DNA from: Cyclobacteriaceae bacterium
Lineage (GTDB): Bacteria; Bacteroidota; Bacteroidia; Cytophagales; Cyclobacteriaceae
Direction: 5' to 3'
Assembly: GCA_028278225.1 (NCBI GenBank)
Contig: JANQEU010000071.1
Span: 1-64,000, forward strand
Length of the DNA: 64,000 nucleotides
The notes under the pieces were generated by a model. The model did not search any database. It was not told the origin of the DNA and saw only the letters and a list, made by a program, of their open reading frames with translations. Positions within the stretch are counted from its first letter, which is position 1. Every line of letters begins with the position of its first letter. Position numbers and translations under genes: made by a program. Of this stretch, positions 7,677 through 16,819 are shown piece after piece.

Positions 7677-9278
7677 ATGACAGCACAAGAAGCATTTAAT
7701 CAACTGGACCCACAAGGATGGGCCGGGACACCTTTACACGAAAGACTTCATTTGCTTGAAGAAGTCAGAAGTAACCTGAAAAAGTATGCCGAGGAACTGG
7801 CAGTTGCTGATACAAAAATGAAAAATGACCTGATGGGTGAAGATATTTTCAGAAACCCCGAGTCCATGGTCAGTACAGCTGTTCCCATTGCTAATACACT
7901 TACGGCTTGCATTCATCTATATGAATCTCTGATAAATGGCAAAATGCCGGAACCGGAGAAAATCGAACAGGTCAAAGACAACATCTACGATGTGGAAGTC
8001 AAGCCTCTTGACGCTAAAGATCGGTTGGTTGCAGGCTCCCAGAAATTTCATCTTAGGGTGAAGGGAGAGCCCAGGCAAATCAATCCAATGGACAAACCAG
8101 CTGGTGTCATAGCTGTTTCCGGAGCAGGTAATTACAGCTCTTCTTTGGAAATGGTTAAAGCCATGTTCCTTGAAAACTGCGCAGTGATCCACAAACCTCA
8201 TCGACTCAACGAGGAAACGGACAAAGTTTGGGAGAAAATATTCCAACCATTGGTAGATGCCAAAGCCATCGCCTTCTGTTCTGCTGATCAGGGAAAGGCC
8301 ATGACTTCTTTAGAAGGTCTGTCAAAAATCTACTTTACAGGTGGTACATCTACTGCAAAAGCCATCATGAACGCGACTGACACGCCATTGATTTCCGAGT
8401 GCGGTGGTAACAACCCACTTATTGTAGTTCCCGGTGACAGGAGCTGGACGAAAAAAGAAATAGAACATCAGGCTATAGAGATAATAACCGCTGCTAAACT
8501 GAACGGAGGCGCTGTTTGCGGCAGACCGCAGACAATTATCACCTCCGGGAACTGGTCTCAGCGTGAAGAATTTTTGGATGCTATCAAAAGAGCAATCGTT
8601 GAAGAAACACCAGCCGCCGGCACCTACTACCCGGGCTCAGATGAAGTTAAAAAGGCCTTCATAGAAAACCACCCCAATGCTCAAATACTTTCACCTGAAC
8701 ACGGAAGGTTCAAATACGGTGAGTTCGTATTCATCGAGGAAGTAGAGAAAGACAGCTATGCGGTTAAAAATGAAGCTTTTTGCCAGATTATGGATGAGGT
8801 GTCGTTGGATGTGCCGGCAACAGCTTCCGAATTTTTGTCCGCAGCCACTGAGTTTGCCAATAACAAATTATTGGGTAGCCTGGGCTGCATGATCATCATT
8901 GACGAAGATACCAAAAAAGCTCACCGGGCGGCATTGGATCAGGCTGTGACGGAACTGAATTACGGAGGCATTGCGGTGAACACCATTCCTCCGATGATTT
9001 TTCTGAGTCCGCTTTTAACATGGGGTGGCAATGAAGAAGGAAAAGAATTTGTCTCGGGAGAAGGAAACTTCGGCAATGTATATTGCTTTGAAAACATCGA
9101 GAAATCCATCATATATGATGATTTCATGTCAATGGGTCACATGATGCGTACCAGTCAAAAGGCTTTTGATCATTTGGCGGTCCACATGACTGATTTTGCG
9201 GTAGATCCAAGCTGGAGAAACCTGACCCGATTGATGGGAGGAGCAATTTTTGATGGATTTCGAGGAAAGGATTTTTAG
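7677..9278 (+). CDS. Aldehyde dehydrogenase family protein
   Basis: A 533-residue NAD(P)+-dependent aldehyde dehydrogenase. P-A-G-V-I-A-V-S-G-A-G-N-Y marks the start of the cofactor-binding domain (about residue 140), I-Y-F-T-G-G-T-S-T-A the NAD loop (about 220), S-E-C-G-G-N-N-P the general-base Glu (about 240), and G-G-A-V-C-G-R-P the catalytic Cys at residue 281. The family reaction is aldehyde to carboxylate; the usual catalytic-site sequence is diverged, so substrate cannot be predicted. Length is slightly above the family norm. It is the first gene after the TetR regulator and is followed within 30 bp by a reductase, suggesting an operon for aldehyde handling. Confidence 0.9.
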   Translation: MTAQEAFNQLDPQGWAGTPLHERLHLLEEVRSNLKKYAEELAVADTKMKNDLMGEDIFRNPESMVSTAVPIANTLTACIHLYESLINGKMPEPEKIEQVKDNIYDVEVKPLDAKDRLVAGSQKFHLRVKGEPRQINPMDKPAGVIAVSGAGNYSSSLEMVKAMFLENCAVIHKPHRLNEETDKVWEKIFQPLVDAKAIAFCSADQGKAMTSLEGLSKIYFTGGTSTAKAIMNATDTPLISECGGNNPLIVVPGDRSWTKKEIEHQAIEIITAAKLNGGAVCGRPQTIITSGNWSQREEFLDAIKRAIVEETPAAGTYYPGSDEVKKAFIENHPNAQILSPEHGRFKYGEFVFIEEVEKDSYAVKNEAFCQIMDEVSLDVPATASEFLSAATEFANNKLLGSLGCMIIIDEDTKKAHRAALDQAVTELNYGGIAVNTIPPMIFLSPLLTWGGNEEGKEFVSGEGNFGNVYCFENIEKSIIYDDFMSMGHMMRTSQKAFDHLAVHMTDFAVDPSWRNLTRLMGGAIFDGFRGKDF

Positions 9279-9306
9279 TACCAATTTTTTGATGAATCAA
9301 AATTTT

Positions 9307-10383
9307 ATGAAAATGACACAAATAGACAAATCAAAACCTGTGATGGTTACAGGTGCCAACGGTTATGTTGCCAGTTGGTTGGTGCAGCGACTTCTGGATG
9401 AGGGCCTAACCGTTCATGCCGCGGTCCGAAACCCTGACAATGAAGCAAAAATTAGCCATCTGAAGGAGGCCGCTGCAAAATCAAAAGGAGAGATCAAATT
9501 CTTCAAAGGTGACTTACTTACCCCTGGATCCTACAAAGAAGCTATGGTGGGTTGTGAGTTGGTGTATCATACTGCTTCACCTTTCACTGTAGATGTAAAA
9601 GATCCTCAAAAAGAATTGATTGAGCCGGCGGTACATGGTACAGAAAACGTGCTCAATACAGCTAAAGAACCAGGCTCTGTCAAAAGAGTGGTGGTGACCA
9701 GCAGTTGTGCAGCGATTTATACTGATGCCATCGATTCAGTGAACGCACCAGGTGGACAATTGACCGAGGAAGTCTGGAACACCACTTCTTCCCTGAATTA
9801 TCAGCCTTACTCTTACTCCAAAACATTGGCTGAAAAAAAGGCATGGGAAATTGCGGAAAGTCAAAATCAATGGGACCTGGTGACCATCAACCCTTGTATG
9901 GTGTTTGGTCCGGCACTAAATCCACATAACACGACCTCTGAAACTATCAATCTGTTGAAGATGCTTGGCGGTGGCGATATGAAAATGGGTGCTCCGAAGA
10001 TTGGAACCGGCGTGGTGGATGTTCGAGATGTAGCGGAAGCACATTTCAAGGCTGGTTTCACCCCGGAAGCCAACGGAAGATACATTACAGCTGGCCATAA
10101 CAGTGATTTCCTGGAATTGGGAACAGTTTTGTTGCCTAAATATGGGAACGAATTCCCACTGCCAAAAAAGGCATTGCCAAAATGGCTGTTGATGATCATA
10201 GGACCAATAACAAACAAGGCATTTACCAGGAATTTTATTCGCAACAATGTGAATGTTCCATGGAAAGCGGATAACTCCAAGATCAAAAACGAACTGGGCA
10301 TGTCATTCAGACCTTTGAAAGAAACTATGGAAGATTCCTTCCAGGTATTGATCGATGAAAAAATTTTAACACCTAAAAAATAG
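9307..10383 (+). CDS. NAD(P)-dependent reductase, dihydroflavonol-reductase-like SDR
   Basis: An extended short-chain dehydrogenase of about 358 residues. The first plausible start after the upstream stop (9278) is one of the Met codons at 9292, 9307 or 9313; 9307 is given here and the exact choice is uncertain. V-M-V-T-G-A-N-G-Y-V-A-S-W is the Rossmann glycine motif; V-V-V-T-S-S-C-A-A-I supplies the Ser; Y-S-Y-S-K is the catalytic Tyr-x-x-x-Lys; I-N-P-C-M-V-F-G-P follows. This pattern fits the DFR/aldehyde-reductase group, which reduces aldehydes or ketones with NADPH. It sits between an aldehyde dehydrogenase and a second SDR, so one substrate family is probably processed by all three. Confidence 0.88.
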   Translation: MKMTQIDKSKPVMVTGANGYVASWLVQRLLDEGLTVHAAVRNPDNEAKISHLKEAAAKSKGEIKFFKGDLLTPGSYKEAMVGCELVYHTASPFTVDVKDPQKELIEPAVHGTENVLNTAKEPGSVKRVVVTSSCAAIYTDAIDSVNAPGGQLTEEVWNTTSSLNYQPYSYSKTLAEKKAWEIAESQNQWDLVTINPCMVFGPALNPHNTTSETINLLKMLGGGDMKMGAPKIGTGVVDVRDVAEAHFKAGFTPEANGRYITAGHNSDFLELGTVLLPKYGNEFPLPKKALPKWLLMIIGPITNKAFTRNFIRNNVNVPWKADNSKIKNELGMSFRPLKETMEDSFQVLIDEKILTPKK

Positions 10384-10427
10384 TAGTAGCTATTCGTACT
10401 AAGTAAAAAAACTATAATCTAAAGATC

Positions 10428-11327
10428 ATGTCTAAATCAAAGTGGAACTCAAATAATATTTCCGATCAAAATGGCAGGGTGATAATCATCACCGGATCGA
10501 CCAGTGGTATTGGAAAGGAAGCTGCAAGGGTTCTGGCTGGTAAAAATGCCACCATCATTCTGGCAGTGAGAAACATAGAAAAAGGTGGACTTGTGGCTGA
10601 GGAAATTTGCGGCGAGTTTCCATCCGCTGATGTTACCGTTCAAAGTCTTGATCTTACGGACCTGAAGTCTGTTCAGGATTTCGCAACGTCATTTATTAAA
10701 AAATATGACAGGCTTGATGTACTCATTAATAATGCAGGGATCATGATGTGTCCTTATTCGAAAACAAAGGATGGGTTTGAAATCCAGATGGGGACCAATC
10801 ATATGGGGCATTTCGCATTGACAGGTCAACTTCTCCCGCTCCTTAAGAAAACAAATGGATCTCGCATTGTGGTCCTTTCCAGTGTCGGTCACCGGATGGG
10901 CAATATCGATTTCTCCGACATAAATTGGGAAAAACGCAAGTACAATACACAGAATGCCTATGCCGATAGCAAATTGGCCAATTTGTATTTTGCATATGAA
11001 TTAGCTGATAAATTAGAAAATGAGGAGAAGGCCCCAATGGTAACAGCTGCCCATCCCGGATGGACAAGAACAGAGCTTCAACGGCATGCCGGAATGGCTC
11101 GTTTTCTTAACAACTTCTTTTCGCAAGGTGTTGAGAGGGGTGCATTGCCCACATTGCGCGCCGCCGTAGATGAAAATGCCAAATCCGGTGATTATTTTGG
11201 ACCCTCCGGGTTTATGGAGATGCAGGGAAGCCCTGTTAAGGTGAAATCGAATAAAAGGTCACATGATGTCAATGCTGCACGCGAATTATGGAAATTGTCA
11301 GAGAAGCTAACCGGAACTAAATATTAA
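10428..11327 (+). CDS. Short-chain dehydrogenase/reductase (retinol dehydrogenase-like)
   Basis: A classical SDR of 299 residues. I-I-I-T-G-S-T-S-G-I-G-K is the T-G-x-x-x-G-x-G cofactor motif, L-I-N-N-A-G-I-M is the N-N-A-G motif, I-V-V-L-S-S-V-G-H supplies the catalytic Ser, and Y-A-D-S-K-L-A-N the Tyr-x-x-x-Lys. The long C-terminal part and A-A-H-P-G-W-T-R-T-E-L resemble the retinol dehydrogenase/WWOX-like group. It probably interconverts alcohols and carbonyls with NAD(P)H. It follows the preceding reductase after 44 bp and precedes a membrane protein by 15 bp, in the same putative TetR-controlled operon. Confidence 0.88.
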   Translation: MSKSKWNSNNISDQNGRVIIITGSTSGIGKEAARVLAGKNATIILAVRNIEKGGLVAEEICGEFPSADVTVQSLDLTDLKSVQDFATSFIKKYDRLDVLINNAGIMMCPYSKTKDGFEIQMGTNHMGHFALTGQLLPLLKKTNGSRIVVLSSVGHRMGNIDFSDINWEKRKYNTQNAYADSKLANLYFAYELADKLENEEKAPMVTAAHPGWTRTELQRHAGMARFLNNFFSQGVERGALPTLRAAVDENAKSGDYFGPSGFMEMQGSPVKVKSNKRSHDVNAARELWKLSEKLTGTKY

Positions 11328-11342
11328 AACACAAATACGAAA

Positions 11343-11846
11343 ATGGAATTCATACAACACTCAATTAGCTGGTGCAAAGGAGAGATCTTTGAGGCCAGAA
11401 TCATATTACTCTCCGGATTAATATTGGTAACAATTGCCTTGCTGTTTTACTTCGCAGGGACTACATCAAATGCCAAAGCAATGCTTTTTCCTTTACTTGC
11501 CGTCGGAATATTATTTACTGCCAGCGGAACAACCATGCTATACACTAATCCAAAGAGAATAACCGAATTCTCACAGCAGTACCAGGAAAATGCCACAGCT
11601 TTCATTCAATCCGAAAAAGAAAGAGCTGATGAATTCATATCCTGGTACCCTATGATTCGATACGTAGCCTCAGGTCTTGGAATACTTGGTATCGTTCTAT
11701 TTGTATTTTGGGCTGCTCCTATTGGACGAGCAATCGGGATCGCTTTAATCATTATGATGCTGGCAACATATGTTATTGATCACTTCTCCGAAGAACGGGC
11801 CAATGCCTATTATGAGGAGATATTAAAAGCGGTTGAAAACAAGTAA
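11343..11846 (+). CDS. Small integral membrane protein, unknown function
   Basis: The family is not recognised. The 167 residues hold about four hydrophobic helices: residues 20-38, 44-66, 107-124 and 128-145 approximately. Between the second and third there is a charged stretch (F-S-Q-Q-Y-Q-E-N-A ... S-E-K-E-R-A-D-E-F), and the C-terminus is again charged and helical. It starts 15 bp after the SDR, so it is probably the last gene of the aldehyde dehydrogenase set. Confidence 0.7.
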   Translation: MEFIQHSISWCKGEIFEARIILLSGLILVTIALLFYFAGTTSNAKAMLFPLLAVGILFTASGTTMLYTNPKRITEFSQQYQENATAFIQSEKERADEFISWYPMIRYVASGLGILGIVLFVFWAAPIGRAIGIALIIMMLATYVIDHFSEERANAYYEEILKAVENK

Positions 11847-11883
11847 ATGCTCCGGGAGTTTCGGATAAATGAGATAATCTTTA

Positions 11884-11902
11884 ATTTAATCACTGATTAA
11901 AT
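11884..11902. promoter_or_regulatory. Inverted repeat just before the carbonic anhydrase gene
   Basis: ATTTAATC (11884-11891) and GATTAAAT (11895-11902) are perfect 8-bp arms around ACT, ending 10 bp before the start codon. It could be an operator or a leader hairpin. AT-rich composition lowers confidence. Confidence 0.35.
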
Positions 11903-11912
11903 CAGATAAATC

Positions 11913-12482
11913 ATGAACATACAAGAAATACTAGACCGTCTCAAGGAGGGAAATGAACGATTTGTATCCGACAAGCCGGAAGGAGATTTGCAGAACAGCT
12001 CGAGAAGAAATGACCTCACCTCAGGACAGCAGCCCTGGGCCATTGTACTGAGTTGCGCCGACAGCAGAGTCGTACCAGAGTTGGCTTTCGATACCGGACT
12101 GGGAGAATTGTTTGTTGTACGTGTAGCTGGGAATGTAGCTAACACCTCTTCCATCGCAAGTATTGAATACGCCGTCGCCCATTTGGGCACTCAGGTTATT
12201 GTCGTACTTGGCCATCAGAGTTGTGGCGCGGTGACGGCTGCTGTTAATGGCGGGGATAACGGGTACAATCTGAATCATTTATTGTCGCATGTTACACCTG
12301 CGATCAGCACAAGTGCCAGTGGAGCGGCAGTAGATGATGTAGTAAAGAAGAATGCCGAACTGAATGCCAAAGAATTGAGTAACCGATCATCCATTATCAG
12401 TGAGGCGGTCAACTCGGGCAAAATGAAGATCATTCCGGCCTACTACAACCTGGATAGCGGGGCTGTGGATTTCCTCGAATGA
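11913..12482 (+). CDS. Beta-class carbonic anhydrase
   Basis: A 189-residue cytoplasmic beta carbonic anhydrase, interconverting CO2 and bicarbonate. All zinc-site residues are visible: Cys48 with the Asp50-Arg52 dyad in S-C-A-D-S-R, His101 and Cys104 in G-H-Q-S-C-G-A-V. V-R-V-A-G-N-V-A and S-I-E-Y-A-V are further family motifs. No signal peptide is present. The stop codon overlaps the start of the esterase gene by 4 bp (ATGA), so the two are translationally coupled. Two bestrophin-family channel genes, a group known in eukaryotes to pass bicarbonate, lie 2 kb downstream in the same direction. Confidence 0.95.
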   Translation: MNIQEILDRLKEGNERFVSDKPEGDLQNSSRRNDLTSGQQPWAIVLSCADSRVVPELAFDTGLGELFVVRVAGNVANTSSIASIEYAVAHLGTQVIVVLGHQSCGAVTAAVNGGDNGYNLNHLLSHVTPAISTSASGAAVDDVVKKNAELNAKELSNRSSIISEAVNSGKMKIIPAYYNLDSGAVDFLE

Positions 12483-13462
12483 AACGAATCAGGTCAGGTG
12501 CCATTAAACTGATAGTTGGCAGCGTAATAACGGTTGCTTTGATTGGTACCTGGTTTTTCATATATCTGATAAAAACTGATGCACCTGCCCTTCATGGCCA
12601 GGTAGAATATCATGTCCCGTACAAGGATGATATGACCCTGGACATATATTATCCTACCGTGGAAGATATGAATGGGCCATATCCCGTGTTAATGTTTGTT
12701 CACGGAGGAGCCTGGATCTCAGGAACTAAAGGTTCAGTGAATAATAATCGTTTCAACGAAGCATTCAACCAATTGAGAGAAGCAGGATATTACATCGTGA
12801 GTCCCGATTATACCCTTGCCGAAAATGGCAAAACACCTTTTCCGGATTGCGTTCAGGATATTTTTGAAGCAGTACAGTGGGTTGTTACGAATACAGATCG
12901 GTACCAAATGGATCTGGAAAATTTTGGGATTCTGGGTGAATCTGCCGGAGGGCATCTTGCCATGATGGTCACTTTCAGTGATCCAGAAGATTTTGATCTC
13001 TCATTGTCCAGGCAGCAATTGGATTTCTTGATCAGCGTGTATGCTCCATGTGATCTCGGAGCGTTATATCATGCGCCAACAACCGACAGCATTAACGCTT
13101 TAATAAGCCGTTTACCAGCCTCCCTGGCGGAACGTCTGGATCTGTCACGATTATTGGTAGGTTTTGATCCTGAAAGTCAACCGGCCAGAGCTGAGCAAGT
13201 GATGCGAGCGCGCTCTCCCATCACATACATGGAAAACGCACAAGTCCCTGTACTGGTCATCCATGGCGTAGATGATCAGGTTGTACCTGTTGATCAATCC
13301 CATATTTTGGTTTCAAAACTTGAAAGTCTGGGATCAAGATATGAAGCACATTATTTCGAGGGTGTCAACCATGCTTTTCAGGATGCTACTCAAGCACAAA
13401 AGGACTCGATACAAAACCTTATTATCGACTTTGTATTGAAACAGAACCAGTATCGTCAATGA
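12479..13462 (+). CDS. Membrane-anchored alpha/beta hydrolase (esterase/lipase type)
   Basis: A 327-residue hydrolase with an N-terminal membrane anchor (about residues 10-30). The hormone-sensitive-lipase pattern is complete: V-H-G-G-A-W is the oxyanion motif near residue 78, G-E-S-A-G-G carries the nucleophile Ser near 155, V-I-H-G-V-D-D-Q-V supplies the acid, and G-V-N-H-A-F the His near 300. Expected activity is hydrolysis of carboxyl esters of small or lipid substrates at the inner membrane. It overlaps the carbonic anhydrase gene upstream and the metallohydrolase gene downstream by 4 bp each. Confidence 0.88.
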   Translation: MKRIRSGAIKLIVGSVITVALIGTWFFIYLIKTDAPALHGQVEYHVPYKDDMTLDIYYPTVEDMNGPYPVLMFVHGGAWISGTKGSVNNNRFNEAFNQLREAGYYIVSPDYTLAENGKTPFPDCVQDIFEAVQWVVTNTDRYQMDLENFGILGESAGGHLAMMVTFSDPEDFDLSLSRQQLDFLISVYAPCDLGALYHAPTTDSINALISRLPASLAERLDLSRLLVGFDPESQPARAEQVMRARSPITYMENAQVPVLVIHGVDDQVVPVDQSHILVSKLESLGSRYEAHYFEGVNHAFQDATQAQKDSIQNLIIDFVLKQNQYRQ

Positions 13463-14496
13463 AACAATTCGGAGGAAAGGTCACAAAAAAATTAATAGAA
13501 CGGTATGGTCAGTCTCCAAACTGGGATGGGGAAAAGTTTATCAACCTGGAGGAAACCACCATGCAAATAAACTTTCACACCTTGCCGGAATTACTTTACA
13601 AGCAGTTTTTTGAAAAAGAAGGACGTGAACCCAATCGACCCATCCCCATACAGTCCTTCGATCAAGAACAGTTTCTGGCACCATCGGATCGATCGAAATT
13701 CATCTGGTACGGCCATTCCGTAGTGCTGATTCGGATTAGTGGCAAGACCATACTCATTGACCCGATGCTTGGCCCCGATGCCTCCCCCATTGCTCCGTTC
13801 GCAACAAAGCGTTTTTCGGAAAACTCACTTGGTGTAATTGGTCAGCTTCCGGAAATTGATCTTATGCTCCTCACTCATGATCACTATGACCATTTGGATG
13901 TGGCCAGCATAAAAAAATTAAAATCGAAAACAAGTCAATATTTTGTAGCGCTTGGTGTAAAACGACACCTCACGCACTGGGGCCTGGACGAATCCATCAT
14001 TTCCGAATTCGATTGGTGGGATGAAATCCGGTTAGACGATATCACCATTACCTTCACCCCTTCACGCCACTTCTCCGGAAGGGGACTTAGTGATCGCGCC
14101 AAATCACTCTGGGGTGGGTGGGTTTTGCAAACTTCATCCGAAAACATCTACTTCAGTGGAGATGGTGGCTATGGCCAGCATTTCAAAGAAATTGGTAAAA
14201 AATTAGGCCCATTCGATTTCGGATTTATGGAATGTGGCCAGTACAATGAGAATTGGCACCAGATCCATATGTACCCCGAAGAAAGTGTAAAAGCTGCTAT
14301 CGATGCAGGAGTAAAAATCACCATGCCTGTACACTGGGGTGGATTTTCATTGGCGCAACACACCTGGAAAGATCCAATTGAACGCTTTACCAAATCTTCA
14401 GTGAATGAGGGATTGGAATTTATAACTCCGGCAATTGGAGAATTATTCAATTTCAAATCACATAAATCCACCTCTTGGTGGGATAACTACGACTAA
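13459..14496 (+). CDS. MBL-fold metallohydrolase, NAPE-PLD-like
   Basis: A 345-residue metallo-beta-lactamase-fold protein. L-L-T-H-D-H-Y-D-H-L-D is the zinc motif H-x-H-x-D-H (about residue 140), S-R-H-F-S-G-R-G the next ligand His, and F-S-G-D-G-G-Y-G and P-V-H-W-G the last ones. The opening W-Y-G-H-S-V-V-L-I followed by I-L-I-D-P-M-L-G-P-D-A-S-P and the loop R-A-K-S-L-W-G-G-W are typical of the group that includes N-acyl-phosphatidylethanolamine phospholipase D. A lipid or lactone substrate is likely but not proven. Its start overlaps the esterase stop; the bestrophin gene starts 3 bp after its stop. Confidence 0.85.
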   Translation: MKQFGGKVTKKLIERYGQSPNWDGEKFINLEETTMQINFHTLPELLYKQFFEKEGREPNRPIPIQSFDQEQFLAPSDRSKFIWYGHSVVLIRISGKTILIDPMLGPDASPIAPFATKRFSENSLGVIGQLPEIDLMLLTHDHYDHLDVASIKKLKSKTSQYFVALGVKRHLTHWGLDESIISEFDWWDEIRLDDITITFTPSRHFSGRGLSDRAKSLWGGWVLQTSSENIYFSGDGGYGQHFKEIGKKLGPFDFGFMECGQYNENWHQIHMYPEESVKAAIDAGVKITMPVHWGGFSLAQHTWKDPIERFTKSSVNEGLEFITPAIGELFNFKSHKSTSWWDNYD

Positions 14497-14498
14497 CC

Positions 14499-15536
14499 AT
14501 GATCATTACAAAAAACTTTAGCCTCAAAAGAATTTTACAATTTACAGGTCATCACTTCTCCTGGCTGATCGCCTGGCCAACAGCGGTTGTCCTGGTATAT
14601 GAATTCTTCGACCTTTACTGGCTCAAAATACCTTGGCTACCGCTTTCTGTTATTGGTACCGCCGTCGCGTTTTACGTTGGTTTTAAAAACAATAGCGCGT
14701 ATGACCGTATGTGGGAAGCGCGTAAAGTGTGGGGAGCCATTGTTAACAGCAGCCGGTCATGGGGTATTTATATCAAAGGATTTGTCACGAATCAGTTTGC
14801 AAATGAACCGACCTCTGACTCCGAGGTAATCGATGTCAGAAAAAGGCTCATACACCGTCATATTGGCTGGCTATATGCGCTTAGAAGCCAATTGCTGAAT
14901 ATTACACCATGGGAACATGCGAACCAGAAGGGATTGGTGGGAAAATTTGCCAAAAGATACCAAAAACACTTTGGTGTTGGATTAGTCGATGATGAAGTGA
15001 CAAAATCAGAATTACATCAATTTCTTCCTAAAGATGAATATGAACGATTGATCAATTATCAGAATACGGCCACCCAGATCATTGATGAACAATCTACTGA
15101 CCTAAGGAGTCTTCGGGAAAAGGGTCTGATTGAAGATTTCCGGCACATGGAACTTCAGAAAATACTGGGAGATTTCTATGACCACCAGGGGAAACTGGAA
15201 CGGATCAAAAAATTTCCGTTACCCCGGCAATATGCCAATATGAGCTTCGCATTCATCTGGTTATTCATTTTCCTGTTGCCATTTGGCATGGTGTCTGAAT
15301 TTGCCAAACTGGGTGACTGGGGATCATGGTTTGCGATACCGTTTGTAGTGGTGATCGGTTGGGTTTACGTAGTGATGGAATTGGTCGGTGATTATTCCGA
15401 AAATCCGTTCCAGGGTATGGCAAATGATATCCCAATGTTATCGCTCTGTCGAACCATTGAGATTGACCTGAGAGAGATGATGGGTGAGACTGAACTTCCT
15501 GAATCGATCAAGGCTAAGAATGGAATATTGATGTAG
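14499..15536 (+). CDS. Bestrophin-family anion channel, paralog 1
   Basis: A 345-residue protein of the bestrophin (RFP-TM, UPF0187) family. The N-terminal helices hold W-L-P-L-S-V-I-G-T-A-V-A-F-Y-V-G-F followed by N-N-S-A-Y-D-R-M-W-E-A-R, the best conserved family motif. A second hydrophobic pair lies at about residues 245-295, and the C-terminal part contains Y-S-E-N-P-F and L-C-R-T-I-E-I-D-L-R-E-M. Bacterial homologues form pentameric ion channels; anion or bicarbonate passage is known for eukaryotic members. It is about two-thirds identical by eye to the next gene, so the pair arose by tandem duplication. Confidence 0.92.
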   Translation: MIITKNFSLKRILQFTGHHFSWLIAWPTAVVLVYEFFDLYWLKIPWLPLSVIGTAVAFYVGFKNNSAYDRMWEARKVWGAIVNSSRSWGIYIKGFVTNQFANEPTSDSEVIDVRKRLIHRHIGWLYALRSQLLNITPWEHANQKGLVGKFAKRYQKHFGVGLVDDEVTKSELHQFLPKDEYERLINYQNTATQIIDEQSTDLRSLREKGLIEDFRHMELQKILGDFYDHQGKLERIKKFPLPRQYANMSFAFIWLFIFLLPFGMVSEFAKLGDWGSWFAIPFVVVIGWVYVVMELVGDYSENPFQGMANDIPMLSLCRTIEIDLREMMGETELPESIKAKNGILM

Positions 15537-15684
15537 ATGAGGTGTTAATCGCCGCTGTAGTCTGCTTTGGATAAGGCCTGTCAAATTCGTATAAAACAGA
15601 AGTTCAATAAATTTTTTCCATGGGATTCAAACCAATTATTGAAAAATAGATTAATAAATTGAGTTGAGATTAATTGCTTAATAC

Positions 15685-16722
15685 ATGTTTGTTAATAAGA
15701 ATTTTGGATTCCTCAATATCTGGAGATTTGCTGGTTTCCATGCCATATGGTTGACAATATGGGCGACCATGGTAACTGTAATTTACGAGTTCACGGCTGC
15801 CGAGTGGTTTGTCATTCCCTTTCTCCCACTTGCCATAATAGGTACAGCAGTAGCCTTTTATATTGGTTTTAAAAATAATCAGGCGTATGACAGGCTATGG
15901 GAAGCCCGGAAGATCTGGGGTGCGATTGTGAATAGCAGCCGCGCCTGGGGTGCTACCATTCGTGCATTTGTCAGTAACCATTTCATGGACGCGAAGGTAT
16001 CTGATACTGAATTGAATGCTTACAAAAAGAAACTCATCTACCGACATATCGGATGGCTGTATGCCTTGAGAAGTCAATTATTGATACCGACCCCCTGGGA
16101 ACACATTAGTCAGAATAAGTATGTCGCCAGGCTGGCCGAAAAACGAATGAAAACTTTTGGAGTTGGGTTGCATGAGGACGAAGTGACAGAAGATTATTTA
16201 AGGAAATTTTTGCCTGCTGATGAGGTGGATCGTTTGGCAGATGCAAAAAATACGGCCACTCAGATCATTGACAAACAATCCCAGGACATCAGGAAGCTGA
16301 GAGAAAATAACATTGTTGATGATTTCAGGCATATGGAACTCCAGAACATCCTTAATGATTTTTATGATCACCAGGGTAAGTGTGAAAGAATAAAAAAATT
16401 TCCATTACCCCGACAATACGGAAACATGAGCGTCGTTTTCGTCGGGATCTTCATCCTGCTTTTGCCATTGGGCATGGTATCGGAATTTGCCAGATTGGGC
16501 GACTGGGGTGCTTGGATTTCCATCCCCTTTACTGCATTGGTTTCGTGGATTTTTTTGGTCATGGAGTTAATAGGAGATTATTCTGAAAATCCCTTCGAAG
16601 GAATGGGAAATGACGTTCCGATGCTGTCGCTATGTCGTACAATTGAAATTGACCTCAGGGAGATGTTGGGTGAAACCGAGCTACCTCCACCTATTGAGGC
16701 AAAGAACGGAGTTTTGATGTAA
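15685..16722 (+). CDS. Bestrophin-family anion channel, paralog 2
   Basis: Same length (345 residues) and layout as paralog 1, with N-N-Q-A-Y-D-R-L-W-E-A-R, hydrophobic segments at about 20-60 and 245-295, and the Y-S-E-N-P-F and C-R-T-I-E-I-D-L-R-E-M motifs near the end. It is separated from paralog 1 by a 148-bp gap in which nothing else is recognisable, so it may have its own promoter. Its last part contains a 90-bp segment (16576-16665) repeated without mismatch in the gene remnant at 18231-18440, although the flanks of that match are clearly diverged. Confidence 0.92.
   Translation: MFVNKNFGFLNIWRFAGFHAIWLTIWATMVTVIYEFTAAEWFVIPFLPLAIIGTAVAFYIGFKNNQAYDRLWEARKIWGAIVNSSRAWGATIRAFVSNHFMDAKVSDTELNAYKKKLIYRHIGWLYALRSQLLIPTPWEHISQNKYVARLAEKRMKTFGVGLHEDEVTEDYLRKFLPADEVDRLADAKNTATQIIDKQSQDIRKLRENNIVDDFRHMELQNILNDFYDHQGKCERIKKFPLPRQYGNMSVVFVGIFILLLPLGMVSEFARLGDWGAWISIPFTALVSWIFLVMELIGDYSENPFEGMGNDVPMLSLCRTIEIDLREMLGETELPPPIEAKNGVLM
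16576..16665 (+). repeat. 90-bp direct repeat, copy 1 (inside bestrophin paralog 2)
   Basis: Identical base for base with 18294-18383. The identity stops sharply on both sides while the homology of the two bestrophin sequences continues with many synonymous differences. Paralog 1 differs at many positions in the same stretch. Confidence 0.95.
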
Positions 16723-16819
16723 TTTGATAAAATTGCTCACAGAATTAAGATCGTCAATCACACACTGTTTTTCCAACAATACACGAATACCTTGGTAAGA
16801 TCTTAGTAGAATTCAGTTT

